From contig NZ_JACBZM010000001.1 of the NCBI RefSeq assembly GCF_013408525.1, positions 4,216,001 through 4,280,000 of the forward strand: DNA of 64,000 nucleotides, written 5' to 3'. Under the pieces are notes generated by a model. The model searched no databases. It had not been told where the DNA came from and was given only the letters and a program-made list of their open reading frames with translations. Every line of letters begins with the position of its first letter. The first letter of the stretch is position 1. Position numbers and translations under genes: made by a program. Shown piece by piece: positions 18,104-26,711 of the stretch. Source of the stretch: Nocardioides aromaticivorans (GTDB taxonomy: Bacteria; Actinomycetota; Actinomycetes; Propionibacteriales; Nocardioidaceae).

Positions 18104-18586
18104 CTACTGCTCGCGCTCCGCCGCGGCGCGGATGCTGGCGAGCGTCTCGCGCATCCCGGCGCGCAGGGTGTCGGTCAGCGTCTCCATGCCGCCGAGGTAG
18201 GCGTCGGTCAGCTGCCGGGACAGCTCGGAGATGCCGTCGGGCGCGTCCCGCCGCTGGTGCAGGACGGTGCCGCCGTCGGCGGTGGGCTCGAGCTCGAACG
18301 ACCAGACCGCCCAGTTCTCCTCGATCCGGAAGGCCAGCGCCCGGCCGGGCTCGTGGCGCACCACCTCCCCGTGGGTGATCCAGGCCAGCTCACCCTGCAC
18401 GTTGCGGTTGGTGAACCGGGTGCCCACGGCACAGGCCGTGGCGTCGCCGGCCAGCCGGGTCGAGTCGACCTGGGGGCTCCACTCGGCCATCCGGGTGGGG
18501 TCGCCAACGAGCGCCCAGACCGTCTCGGGGGAGGCGGCGATCGGCTCGTGGTCCTGCAGGGTCGGGACGTCGCTGCTGGTGGTCAT
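18104..18586 (-). CDS. SRPBCC (START/polyketide cyclase-like) family protein
   Basis: This 160-residue protein has the helix-grip fold of the SRPBCC superfamily. The opening is HEPIAASPETVWALVGDPTR followed by MAEWSPQVDSTRLAG, then antiparallel strands (GTRFTNRN, WAVWSFELEPTADGGT) and a long C-terminal helix. These proteins bind hydrophobic ligands; no ligand can be named. ATG at 18586 has AGGAGG upstream. The gene is divergent from a TetR regulator, and a perfect palindrome lies 22 bases before its start, so it is the likely target of that regulator. Confidence 0.87.
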   Translation of the reverse strand: MTTSSDVPTLQDHEPIAASPETVWALVGDPTRMAEWSPQVDSTRLAGDATACAVGTRFTNRNVQGELAWITHGEVVRHEPGRALAFRIEENWAVWSFELEPTADGGTVLHQRRDAPDGISELSRQLTDAYLGGMETLTDTLRAGMRETLASIRAAAEREQ

Positions 18587-18607
18587 GAGGGGCCTCCTGT
18601 CGGTAAG

Positions 18608-18621
18608 CGACCGATCGGTCG
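18608..18621. promoter_or_regulatory. Palindromic operator between SRPBCC and tetR genes
   Basis: CGACCGATCGGTCG is a perfect 14-base palindrome in the 98-base divergent gap. It has the size and symmetry of TetR-family operators and is the only strong palindrome there. Confidence 0.65.
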
Positions 18622-18671
18622 TCTATTGCCGCACCGTAGCCGCGCCGAGACAATGCGTCCAGTCGGTCGGG

Positions 18672-18684
18672 TATCTTGGTCGTC
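18672..18684 (+). promoter_or_regulatory. Putative leaderless promoter (-10) of the tetR gene
   Basis: TATCTT at 18672-18677 fits TANNNT. Seven bases follow before the ATG at 18685, and no Shine-Dalgarno is visible. Confidence 0.45.
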
Positions 18685-19341
18685 ATGACTTCGACGGTCG
18701 ACGGCCGGCGCGAGCGGGGCGATCGCACCCGCCGCCACGCCGCGCGCACGGCAGCCCGGCTCGCGACCGTGCAGGGCCTCGACTCGATCACCCTCGGCGC
18801 ACTCGCCGAGGCGACCGGGGCCAGCAAGAGCGGGCTGCTGACCGTCTTCGGCAACCGTGAGGAGATCCTCGTCGCCGCGGTGGCCGAGGCCCGCACCCTG
18901 TACGTCGAGCACGTGATCGCGCCCGCGTGGACCGAGCCCTCGGGCACCCCCCGGTTGCGCGCGCTGCTCGACCACTGGGTGGGCTACCTGCGCGACGAGG
19001 TCTTCCCGGGCGGGTGCTTCGTGGCGACCACGTCGGCCGAGTTCGGCCACCGCGAGGGGCGCGTGGCGGACGCGGTCCGCGAGCTCAAGCGGGAGTGGAT
19101 CGGCGTCCTGGAGCGCGAGCTGTCCGTGGCCGGCGTACCGGACCCCGCGGAGGCGGCGTTCCGCATCGACGCCTACCTCGTCGCCGCCAACACGCGCCGG
19201 GAGCTGTTCGGCGACGACGCCGCCCTCGACACCGGCCGCCGACTCGCCCTCGCCGTCCTCCCGCCAGTCCTCTCGCCGGTCGTCCCGCCAGTCGTCCCGG
19301 CAGGCGTCGCCGAGGCGGGGGAGGCACCGGCGGAACCGTAG
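18685..19341 (+). CDS. TetR family transcriptional regulator
   Basis: This 218-residue regulator has an N-terminal TetR helix-turn-helix (about residues 15-60): [39 protein letters not shown] and [14 protein letters not shown] helical ligand domain includes [19 protein letters not shown] and resembles TetR_C regulators with a GGC motif. The C-terminus is a proline/valine-rich tail encoded by short direct repeats (19257-19311). The frame is open to a TTG at 18676, but the ATG at 18685 is placed for a leaderless message. It probably controls the divergent SRPBCC gene and itself. Confidence 0.88.
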   Translation: MTSTVDGRRERGDRTRRHAARTAARLATVQGLDSITLGALAEATGASKSGLLTVFGNREEILVAAVAEARTLYVEHVIAPAWTEPSGTPRLRALLDHWVGYLRDEVFPGGCFVATTSAEFGHREGRVADAVRELKREWIGVLERELSVAGVPDPAEAAFRIDAYLVAANTRRELFGDDAALDTGRRLALAVLPPVLSPVVPPVVPAGVAEAGEAPAEP

Positions 19342-19351
19342 AATCGGGGAC
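19339..19351 (+). promoter_or_regulatory. Putative leaderless promoter (-10) of the hisD operon
   Basis: TAGAAT at 19339-19344 includes the TAG stop codon of the tetR gene, and seven bases separate it from the hisD ATG at 19352. There is no Shine-Dalgarno with normal spacing. Confidence 0.55.
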
Positions 19352-20656
19352 ATGTCCCTCATCCGCCGCATCGACCTGCGCGACGCCGACTCCTCGGTCG
19401 ACTACCGCGCAGCAGTGCCCCGTGCCGACTTCGACATCGAAGCCGCGGTGCCGGCGGTGCATGCGATCTGCGAGGAGGTCCGCACCCGCGGGCTGGACGC
19501 GATCGTGGAGTTCGGCGAGAAGTTCGACGGCGTGCGCGTCGACGACATCCGGGTCGCCCCGGAGGTGATGCAGGCTGCCCTCGACAACCTCGACCCCGAC
19601 ATCCGCGCGGGCCTGGAGGAGTCGATCCGGCGCCTGCGGGCGACCTGCGCCAACGAGGTCGAGCAGGACGCGGTCACCGACCTCGGTCCCGGCGCCCGGG
19701 TGACCCACCGCAAGGTCCCGGTCGGGCGGGTCGGCCTCTACGTCCCCGGCGGCCTGGCGCCGCTGGTGTCCAGCGTGCTGATGAACGTCGTCCCGGCGCA
19801 GACCGCGGGCGTCGAGTCCATCGCCCTCGCGAGCCCGCCGCAGAAGGAGTTCGGGGGCTCGGTGCACCCGACGATCCTGGCGGCGTGCGCGCTGCTCGGC
19901 GTCGAGGAGGTGTACGCCGTCGGCGGCGCCCAGGCGATCGCGATGTTCGCCTACGGGGTCGGCCCCTGCCAGCGCGTCGACCTGGTCACCGGGCCCGGCA
20001 ACATCTGGGTGGTCACCGCCAAGCGGATCCTCAAGGGCCAGATCGGCATCGACTCCGAGGCCGGTCCGACCGAGATCGCCATCCTCGCCGACGACACGGG
20101 CAACGCCGCCTACGTCGCGGCCGACCTGATCAGCCAGGCCGAGCACGACCCGCTGGCCGCCTCCGTCCTGGTGACGACGTCGGAGCGGCTCGCCGCGGAC
20201 GTGGAGCACGAGCTCGAGCAGCAGGTCGCCGCCACCAAGCACACCGACCGGATCACGACCTCCCTCGGCGGGCGGCAGTCCGGCATCGTGCTCGTCCGCG
20301 ACCTCGAGCAGGGCCTCGACGTGGTCAACGCCTACGCCGCCGAGCACCTCGAGATCCACACCGAGGACGCCGCCGACTGGGCCGCCCGCGTGCGCAACGC
20401 CGGCGCCATCTTCGTCGGCCCCTACGCCCCGGTCAGCCTCGGCGACTACTGCGCGGGGTCCAACCACGTGCTTCCGACCGCCGGTTGCGCGTGCCACTCC
20501 TCGGGCCTCTCGGTCCGCGCGTTCACCAAGTCGGTGCACGTCATCGACTACTCCGCCGCGGCGCTCGACGAGGTGGCCGGCCACGTCGTGACACTGGCCG
20601 AGGCCGAGGACCTGCCCGGACACGGCGCCGCCATCACCGTTCGGGTGGCTCGATGA
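19352..20656 (+). CDS. hisD: Histidinol dehydrogenase HisD
   Basis: This zinc-dependent NAD enzyme (434 aa) catalyses the last two steps of histidine synthesis, histidinol to histidine. Motifs are [59 protein letters not shown] and [11 protein letters not shown] with the metal-site residues. It is first in a tightly overlapping his operon: its stop overlaps the hisC ATG. The promoter appears to overlap the end of the preceding tetR gene. Confidence 0.97.
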   Translation: MSLIRRIDLRDADSSVDYRAAVPRADFDIEAAVPAVHAICEEVRTRGLDAIVEFGEKFDGVRVDDIRVAPEVMQAALDNLDPDIRAGLEESIRRLRATCANEVEQDAVTDLGPGARVTHRKVPVGRVGLYVPGGLAPLVSSVLMNVVPAQTAGVESIALASPPQKEFGGSVHPTILAACALLGVEEVYAVGGAQAIAMFAYGVGPCQRVDLVTGPGNIWVVTAKRILKGQIGIDSEAGPTEIAILADDTGNAAYVAADLISQAEHDPLAASVLVTTSERLAADVEHELEQQVAATKHTDRITTSLGGRQSGIVLVRDLEQGLDVVNAYAAEHLEIHTEDAADWAARVRNAGAIFVGPYAPVSLGDYCAGSNHVLPTAGCACHSSGLSVRAFTKSVHVIDYSAAALDEVAGHVVTLAEAEDLPGHGAAITVRVAR

Positions 20657-21756
20657 CCGAGCCGACCCCCTGGCCCCCGCTGCGCGAGGAGCTGCGCGGG
20701 ATCGAGCCGTACGGCGCCCCGCAGCTCGACGTGCCGGTGCAGCTCAACGTCAACGAGAACCCCTACGGGCCCTCCCCGGCGTGCGTCGCCGACATCGCGA
20801 CGGCCGCGGCCGAGGCGGCGGTGACGCTCAACCGCTACCCGGACCGCGAGTTCGTCGCGCTGCGCCAGTCGCTGGCCTGGTACCTCTCGCGCGACACCCT
20901 CGCCGGGATCCTCCCGGAGCAGGTCTGGGCGGCCAACGGCTCCAACGAGATCATGCTGCAGCTGCTGCAGGCCTTCGGCGGACCCGGCCGGACGGCGGTG
21001 AGCTTCGCGCCGACGTACTCGATGTACCCGGAGTACGCCCGCGACACGAACACCCGCTGGGTGGCCGGTCGTCGCGCCGACGACTTCTCGCTCGACCTCG
21101 ACGCCGCGCGCGACCTGGTCAAGACCGAGCAGCCGAGCGTGATCCTGCTGCCGAGCCCCAACAACCCGACCGGCACGGCATTGCCGCCCGAGGCCGTCGG
21201 CGAGCTGTGCGAGGCCGCCGGTGACGGGCTGGTCGTCGTCGACGAGGCCTATGGCGAGTTCCGCCGTGAGGGGGTCCCGAGCGCGCTCGAGCTGCTGCCG
21301 TCGTACCGCAACCTCGTGGTGACCCGGACGATGAGCAAGGCGTTCGCCGGTGCCGGCCTGCGGCTGGGCTACCTCGCCGCGGCGCCGGAGATCTGCGACG
21401 CGATCCGCGTCGTGCGCCTGCCCTACCACCTCTCGGCGGTCACCCAGGCGGTCGCGCTGGCGGCGCTGCGCCACGCGCCCGAGCTCCTCGGCAAGGTCGA
21501 CGAGCTGCGCGCGGAGCGCGATGCGCTCGTGACCTGGCTGCGCGCCGAGGGGTACGACGTCGCCGACTCGGACGCGAATTTCGTGTTGTTCGGGCGATTC
21601 GCCGACCGTCATGCTGTCTGGCAGGGTCTCCTCGACCGGGGAGTCCTGATCCGGGAGACCGGGCCCGAGGGGTGGCTGCGGGTCTCCGTCGGCACCCCCG
21701 ACGAGATGGCGGCCTTCCGGGCCGCACTGACTGATGTGGATGGAGAGCGCGCATGA
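20653..21756 (+). CDS. hisC: Histidinol-phosphate aminotransferase HisC
   Basis: This PLP-dependent class I/II aminotransferase (367 aa) makes L-histidinol phosphate from imidazole acetol phosphate. [47 protein letters not shown] and VVDEAYGEF precede the PLP-lysine segment [19 protein letters not shown]. The frame is open far upstream inside hisD, but the ATG at 20653, overlapping the hisD stop, gives the normal length. It overlaps hisB by four bases. Confidence 0.96.
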   Translation: MTEPTPWPPLREELRGIEPYGAPQLDVPVQLNVNENPYGPSPACVADIATAAAEAAVTLNRYPDREFVALRQSLAWYLSRDTLAGILPEQVWAANGSNEIMLQLLQAFGGPGRTAVSFAPTYSMYPEYARDTNTRWVAGRRADDFSLDLDAARDLVKTEQPSVILLPSPNNPTGTALPPEAVGELCEAAGDGLVVVDEAYGEFRREGVPSALELLPSYRNLVVTRTMSKAFAGAGLRLGYLAAAPEICDAIRVVRLPYHLSAVTQAVALAALRHAPELLGKVDELRAERDALVTWLRAEGYDVADSDANFVLFGRFADRHAVWQGLLDRGVLIRETGPEGWLRVSVGTPDEMAAFRAALTDVDGERA

Positions 21757-22364
21757 GTGCCAGGACTGCCCGCGTCGAGCGGCAGACGAGCGAGTCCAAG
21801 GTCCTCGTCGAGGTGGACATCGACGGCACCGGCCGTCACGACATCTCCACGGGCGTCGGCTTCTACGACCACATGCTCACCGCGTTCGCGCGCCACGCGC
21901 TGGTCGACCTGACCGTGCAGACCGAGGGCGACGTCCACATCGACGCGCACCACACGACCGAGGACACCGCCATCGCGCTCGGCCAGGCGCTGCGCGAGGC
22001 GCTCGGTGACAAGAAGGGGATCCGCCGCTTCGGCGACGCGACCGTCCCGCTCGACGAGGCGCTCGTGCACGCCGTCGTCGACGTGTCCGGCCGTCCCTAC
22101 TGCGTGCACACCGGCGAGCCCGAGGGCCAGCAGTACGTCCAGCTCGGCGGCTCCGGCGTCTCCTACCTCGGCTCGCTGACCCAGCACGTCTTCGAGTCGA
22201 TCGCCTTCCACGGCCACTTCGCGCTGCACGTGCGCGTGCTCGCGGGGCGCGAGCCGCACCACATCGTCGAGACGCAGTTCAAGGCGTTCGCGCGCGCCTT
22301 CCGCGACGCGGTCGCCCTCGACCCGCGCGAGACCGGCATCCCCTCCACGAAGGGCGCCCTGTAA
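21753..22364 (+). CDS. hisB: Imidazoleglycerol-phosphate dehydratase HisB
   Basis: This manganese enzyme (203 aa) has only the dehydratase domain, as usual outside enterobacteria. Metal-binding and family motifs are [50 protein letters not shown] and [24 protein letters not shown] overlap with hisC indicates coupled translation; hisH begins four bases after the stop. Confidence 0.97.
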   Translation: MSARTARVERQTSESKVLVEVDIDGTGRHDISTGVGFYDHMLTAFARHALVDLTVQTEGDVHIDAHHTTEDTAIALGQALREALGDKKGIRRFGDATVPLDEALVHAVVDVSGRPYCVHTGEPEGQQYVQLGGSGVSYLGSLTQHVFESIAFHGHFALHVRVLAGREPHHIVETQFKAFARAFRDAVALDPRETGIPSTKGAL

Positions 22365-22368
22365 CCCG

Positions 22369-23034
22369 ATGAGCGACCGCAAGCCGTCCGTCGTCGTCCT
22401 CGACTACGGCTCCGGCAACCTGCGCTCCGCCGTGCGCGCCGTCGAGCGCGCGGGTGCGGAGGTGACGCTGACCGGCGACCTCGAGGCCGCCATGGAGGCC
22501 GACGGCCTGCTGGTGCCCGGTGTCGGCGCCTACGAGGCGTGCATGCGCGGCCTGCGCGCGATCCGCGGCGAGCGGATCATCGCTCGGCGGCTGTCCGGCG
22601 GCCGCCCCGTCCTGGGCATCTGCGTGGGCATGCAGATCCTCTTCGAGCGCGGCATCGAGCACGGCGTCGAGACCGAGGGCTGCGACGAGTGGCCCGGCGT
22701 CGTCGAGCGCCTGCAGGCGCCGATCGTGCCGCACATGGGCTGGAACACCGTCGAGGTGCCCGAGGGCACCCGGCTGTTCGCGGGCATCGAGGACGAGCGC
22801 TTCTACTTCGTGCACTCCTACGGCGTGCGCGACTGGACGCTGGTCACCAACGACCGCACGCCCGACAGCCACCAGCCGCTCGTCACCTGGGCGGAGACGG
22901 GATCTGTCGAGGGGGCGGGCGACCGCTTCGTCGCCGCCGTCGAGAACGGACCACTCTGCGCCACGCAGTTCCACCCGGAGAAGTCGGGGGACGCGGGCGC
23001 GCAACTGCTGAGGAATTGGGTGAAGTCGCTGTGA
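22369..23034 (+). CDS. hisH: Imidazole glycerol phosphate synthase glutaminase subunit HisH
   Basis: This class I glutamine amidotransferase (221 aa) delivers ammonia to HisF. It starts [19 protein letters not shown], has the nucleophile in [13 protein letters not shown] and the His-Glu pair in [12 protein letters not shown]. The GxxAY segment [11 protein letters not shown] is present. It ends overlapping the hisA GTG by four bases. Confidence 0.96.
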   Translation: MSDRKPSVVVLDYGSGNLRSAVRAVERAGAEVTLTGDLEAAMEADGLLVPGVGAYEACMRGLRAIRGERIIARRLSGGRPVLGICVGMQILFERGIEHGVETEGCDEWPGVVERLQAPIVPHMGWNTVEVPEGTRLFAGIEDERFYFVHSYGVRDWTLVTNDRTPDSHQPLVTWAETGSVEGAGDRFVAAVENGPLCATQFHPEKSGDAGAQLLRNWVKSL

Positions 23035-23768
23035 CCTCCTACCTGGAGCTGCTGCCCGCCGTCGACATCAAGGGCGGCCAGGCCGTCCAGCTGGTGCAGG
23101 GCGTGGACGGCTCGGAGAAGCGCTTCGGCGACCCGATCGAGGCCGCGCTGCGCTGGCAGGAGGCCGGCGCCGAGTGGCTGCACCTGGTCGACCTCGACGC
23201 GGCGTTCGGCCACGGCCAGAACCGCGAGCTGCAGGCCGAGATCGTCGGTCGGCTCGACATCAAGGTCGAGATGAGCGGCGGCATCCGTGACGACGAGTCG
23301 CTCGAGGCCGCGATGGCGACCGGCTGCCGCCGGGTCAACATCGGCACCGCCGCGCTCGAGCAGCCCGAGTGGTGCGCCAAGGCGATCGCGACGTACGGCG
23401 ACCGCGTGGCCGTCGGCCTCGACGTCCGCGGCCGCACGCTGGCCGCCCGCGGGTGGACCCAGGAGGGCGGCGACCTCTACGAGACGCTGGCCCGCCTCGA
23501 CGCCGAGGGCTGTGCGCGCTATGTCGTCACCGACGTCAACAAGGACGGCATGCTGCAGGGCCCGAACCTCCAGCTGCTGCAGGACGTCTGCGCCGCCACC
23601 GACCGCCCGGTCGTGGCCTCCGGCGGCGTCACCACGCTCGACGACATCCGTGCGCTGATGGAGCTCGTCCCCGTCGGGGTCGAGGGCGCCATCGCCGGGA
23701 CCGCCCTCTACACCGGCCAGTTCACCCTCGAGGACGCGCTGGCGCTCACCAAGGGCGGCCTCGTATGA
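23031..23768 (+). CDS. priA: ProFAR isomerase HisA (PriA type)
   Basis: This is a (beta/alpha)8 isomerase (245 aa) of the actinobacterial PriA type, which in many actinobacteria serves both histidine (HisA) and tryptophan (TrpF) pathways. Acid/base aspartates lie in LLPAVDI (D12) and [19 protein letters not shown] supplies the loop Arg-Trp. The position of the important PriA Arg19 appears as Gln (Q20, in QAVQLVQG), and GKALY reads GTALY. The frame is open from 22539 inside hisH, but GTG at 23031 gives the normal N-terminus. Confidence 0.93.
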   Translation: MTSYLELLPAVDIKGGQAVQLVQGVDGSEKRFGDPIEAALRWQEAGAEWLHLVDLDAAFGHGQNRELQAEIVGRLDIKVEMSGGIRDDESLEAAMATGCRRVNIGTAALEQPEWCAKAIATYGDRVAVGLDVRGRTLAARGWTQEGGDLYETLARLDAEGCARYVVTDVNKDGMLQGPNLQLLQDVCAATDRPVVASGGVTTLDDIRALMELVPVGVEGAIAGTALYTGQFTLEDALALTKGGLV

Positions 23769-24541
23769 CCTTGGCCGTCCGGGTGATCCCGTGCCTGGAC
23801 GTCGACGCCGGCCGCGTGGTCAAGGGCGTCAACTTCCAGGACCTCCGTGACGCCGGCGACCCGGTCGAGCTCGCCAAGCTGTACGACGCCGAGGGCGCCG
23901 ACGAGCTGACCTTCCTCGACATCTCCGCCTCCCACGAGGGCCGGGCCACCACGATGGAGATCGTCTCCGCGACGGCCGAGCAGGTCTTCATCCCGCTCAC
24001 CGTCGGCGGGGGAGTCTCCTCGGTCGAGGACGTCGACCGCCTGCTCCGCGCCGGCGCCGACAAGGTGGCGGTCAACACGGCCGCCATCAAGCGGCCCGAG
24101 CTGATCGCCGAGATCGCCCAGCGCTTCGGCAACCAGGTGCTGGTGCTCTCGGTCGACGCCCGGCGGGTGCCGGCCGGCTCCGAGGTGCGCACCGACTCCG
24201 GGTTCGAGGTCACCACCCACGGCGGGCGCCAGTCCGCCGGCATCGACGCCATCGAGTGGGCCGTGCGCGCGGCCGAGCTGGGCGCGGGGGAGATCCTGCT
24301 CAACGCGATGGACGCCGACGGGACCACCGACGGCTTCGACCTCGAGCTGATCCGCAAGGTCCGTGCCGAGGTCTCGATCCCGGTGATCGCCTCCGGCGGC
24401 GCCGGTGCGGTCGAGCACTTCCCGCCAGCCGTGGAGGCCGGCGCCGACGCGGTCCTCGCCGCGACGGTCTTCCACTTCGGGACGCTGCGGATCGCGGACG
24501 TGAAGGAGTCGCTCGCCGGAGCAGGCGTGCCCGTCCGCTGA
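23765..24541 (+). CDS. hisF: Imidazole glycerol phosphate synthase cyclase subunit HisF
   Basis: This (beta/alpha)8 cyclase (258 aa) forms IGP and AICAR with ammonia from HisH. Catalytic aspartates lie in [18 protein letters not shown] and [34 protein letters not shown] and [14 protein letters not shown] are also typical. ATG at 23765 overlaps the hisA stop. It is the last gene of the hisDCBHAF block; hisI lies 4 kb further on. Confidence 0.97.
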   Translation: MTLAVRVIPCLDVDAGRVVKGVNFQDLRDAGDPVELAKLYDAEGADELTFLDISASHEGRATTMEIVSATAEQVFIPLTVGGGVSSVEDVDRLLRAGADKVAVNTAAIKRPELIAEIAQRFGNQVLVLSVDARRVPAGSEVRTDSGFEVTTHGGRQSAGIDAIEWAVRAAELGAGEILLNAMDADGTTDGFDLELIRKVRAEVSIPVIASGGAGAVEHFPPAVEAGADAVLAATVFHFGTLRIADVKESLAGAGVPVR

Positions 24542-24575
24542 GGCGGTGACCGGGCCCGTCGGGTGGATGCGAGCC

Positions 24576-24752
24576 TCAGGGACCTGTTCCATCGGCACCG
24601 TGGCCGGCGAGCTCCCCGAGCGTGCCGGTCGGTGTCTCCCGGGCCGGCGGCGTACGAAGGTCAGGTGCTGCTGCCTCGGGACCTGCGCACGCGCTCATCG
24701 ACAGTCCGAGCGCGACGCAGAGGATCCCGAGGCGGGTACCGATGGGGTCCAC
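24576..24752 (-). CDS. Small putative lipoprotein
   Basis: A 58-residue frame opens with GTG at 24752 after a strong Shine-Dalgarno (GAGGAAGGG). Its N-terminus has a basic residue, a hydrophobic run and a lipobox-like LSMSAC with C22, followed by an alanine- and proline-rich tail. It lies antisense in the 385-base gap between hisF and the ABC exporter. Nothing indicates a function. Small lipoproteins of this form are easily missed, but chance cannot be excluded in GC-rich DNA. Confidence 0.5.
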   Translation of the reverse strand: MDPIGTRLGILCVALGLSMSACAGPEAAAPDLRTPPARETPTGTLGELAGHGADGTGP

Positions 24753-24926
24753 GGTGCCCTTCCTCTCGTCGTTGGTGACGTCGAGGGTCGCCGTTGCGAG
24801 AGGTGGCCGCAACCGCCGCCGGGGCCGCCTGTGGACAAGCTGCGGCGTCCGTCCTCGTCGGCGGTGCGGAATAGGCTCCACCGGGCCCGGGTTGGGCTGA
24901 GGTTCACGAGTGGAGAGCAGGGATCA

Positions 24927-26711
24927 GTGGCAACGGCAGGGAGCACCCCCAGCACCGGTACGACGTCCGCGGGGTTCGGTGTCCTCTGGGTGGCCATCAA
25001 GCGCGAGCCCTGGATCTTCACCCTCTCCACGGTCGGGAGCGTGCTCTTCGGGGCGCTGACCGTCGCCGACGCGTGGGTGCTGGGCTGGTCGACCGACCAC
25101 GTCGTGCTGCCGGCCTTCAAGAACGGCGAGATCGGCGGTGGCCTGCTCTGGGCCGTGCTGGGACTCTTCGTCGGGGTGGCCATCCTGCGTGCGGTCGGCA
25201 TCGTCGCGCGCCGCCTGGGCGCGGGTGTCATGCAGTACCGCATGCAGGCGCACAGCCGCCGCGCCGTCACCCGGCAGTACCTCCGACTCCCGATGGAGTG
25301 GCACCAGCGGCACCCGACCGGCGAGCTGCTGTCCAACGCCAACTCCGACGTCGAGGCCGCCTGGGGACCGATCGCGCCGCTCCCGATGGCAGTCGGCACG
25401 GTCGCGATGATGGTGATCGCGGTCGTGCAGATGCTGCTGACCGACCTGGCGCTCGCGACGGTCGGACTGCTGGTCTTCCCGGTGGTCATCGGCACCAATG
25501 TCGTCTACCAGCGCCTCGCCCAGGGCTGGGCCACCCGCGCCCAGCAGCTGCGCGCCGAGCTGTCCGAGATCGCGCACGAGTCCTTCGACGGCGCGCTCGT
25601 CGTGAAGACCCTCGGCCGTGAGCCCGAGGAGACCGAGAGGTTCCGGGCGAAGGCCGTCGAGCTGCGCGAGGCCAACATCAGGGTCGGCCGGATCCGCGCC
25701 GCCTTCGACCCCACGCTCGCCGCGCTGCCCAACCTCGCGGTCCTCGTGGTCCTCGTGCTCGGGGTGCACCGCGTCATGTCCGGTGCCACCGTGGCCGGCG
25801 ACGTCGTGACGGTGACCTACCTGCTCACGGTCGTCGCGTTCCCGATCCGCTCGATCGGCTGGCTCCTCGGCGACTTCCCGCGCAGCGTCGTCGGCTACCG
25901 CCGCGTGGCCGCGGTGCTGCGCGCCTCCGGCGCCATGGAGTACGGCGACCAGGTGCTCGCCGCCCACGAGGGCGGCGCGCGGCTCGAGGTGGCCGGTGCG
26001 GAGTTCGGCTACACCCCGGACCGCCCGCTCCTGCGCGACCTGAGCTTCGACGTCGCGCCGGGCCGCACGGTCGCCCTCGTCGGCGCGACCGCGTCCGGCA
26101 AGAGCACCCTGACCACGCTGGTGGCACGGCTGGTCGACGTCGACGGCGGCGCGATCCGGGTCGACGGCACGGACGTGCGCGACCTTCGGCGCGGCGCGCT
26201 GGCGGAGGCGCTGGCCGTCGTACCGCAGACGGCGTTCCTGTTCGACGACACCGTCCGGGGCAACGTGACGCTGGGCCTCGACGTCCCCGACGCCGACGTG
26301 TGGGAGGCGCTGCGCACGGCACAGGCCGACGGGTTCGTCGCGGCCCTGCCCGACGGGCTCGACACGCGGCTGGGGGAGCGCGGCACCACCCTGTCGGGCG
26401 GCCAGCGGCAGCGGCTCTCGCTCGCCCGGGCCCTGGTCCGGCGACCCCGCCTGCTGGTCCTCGACGACGCCACCTCCGCCGTCGACCCCGAGGTGGAGGC
26501 GCGGATCCTCGGCGCGCTCGGCTCCACCGACACCACGCTCGTCGTCGTCGCCTACCGCAAGGCCACGATCGGCCTCGCCGACGAGGTGCTCTACCTCGTC
26601 GACGGTGCCATCGCCGACCGCGGCCCGCACGACGAGCTCGTCGCACGCAACGCCGACTACGCGCGCCTGGTCAACGCCTACGAGACCGACGAGCAGGAGG
26701 TGCCGGCATGA
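24927..26711 (+). CDS. ABC exporter half-transporter, degenerate-site subunit
   Basis: This is a type IV (ABCB-like) exporter half (594 aa): six membrane segments in residues 20-330, then a nucleotide-binding domain. Walker A GATASGKST is near 386, signature LSGGQRQR near 489 and Walker B LLVLDDATSAVD near 509. The catalytic Glu is replaced by Asp and the switch His by Tyr (VVAYRKAT). These losses mark the degenerate partner of a heterodimer. The frame opens upstream at 24546, but GTG at 24927 follows GAGAGCAGGG. It overlaps its partner by four bases. The substrate is unknown. Confidence 0.9.
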   Translation: MATAGSTPSTGTTSAGFGVLWVAIKREPWIFTLSTVGSVLFGALTVADAWVLGWSTDHVVLPAFKNGEIGGGLLWAVLGLFVGVAILRAVGIVARRLGAGVMQYRMQAHSRRAVTRQYLRLPMEWHQRHPTGELLSNANSDVEAAWGPIAPLPMAVGTVAMMVIAVVQMLLTDLALATVGLLVFPVVIGTNVVYQRLAQGWATRAQQLRAELSEIAHESFDGALVVKTLGREPEETERFRAKAVELREANIRVGRIRAAFDPTLAALPNLAVLVVLVLGVHRVMSGATVAGDVVTVTYLLTVVAFPIRSIGWLLGDFPRSVVGYRRVAAVLRASGAMEYGDQVLAAHEGGARLEVAGAEFGYTPDRPLLRDLSFDVAPGRTVALVGATASGKSTLTTLVARLVDVDGGAIRVDGTDVRDLRRGALAEALAVVPQTAFLFDDTVRGNVTLGLDVPDADVWEALRTAQADGFVAALPDGLDTRLGERGTTLSGGQRQRLSLARALVRRPRLLVLDDATSAVDPEVEARILGALGSTDTTLVVVAYRKATIGLADEVLYLVDGAIADRGPHDELVARNADYARLVNAYETDEQEVPA

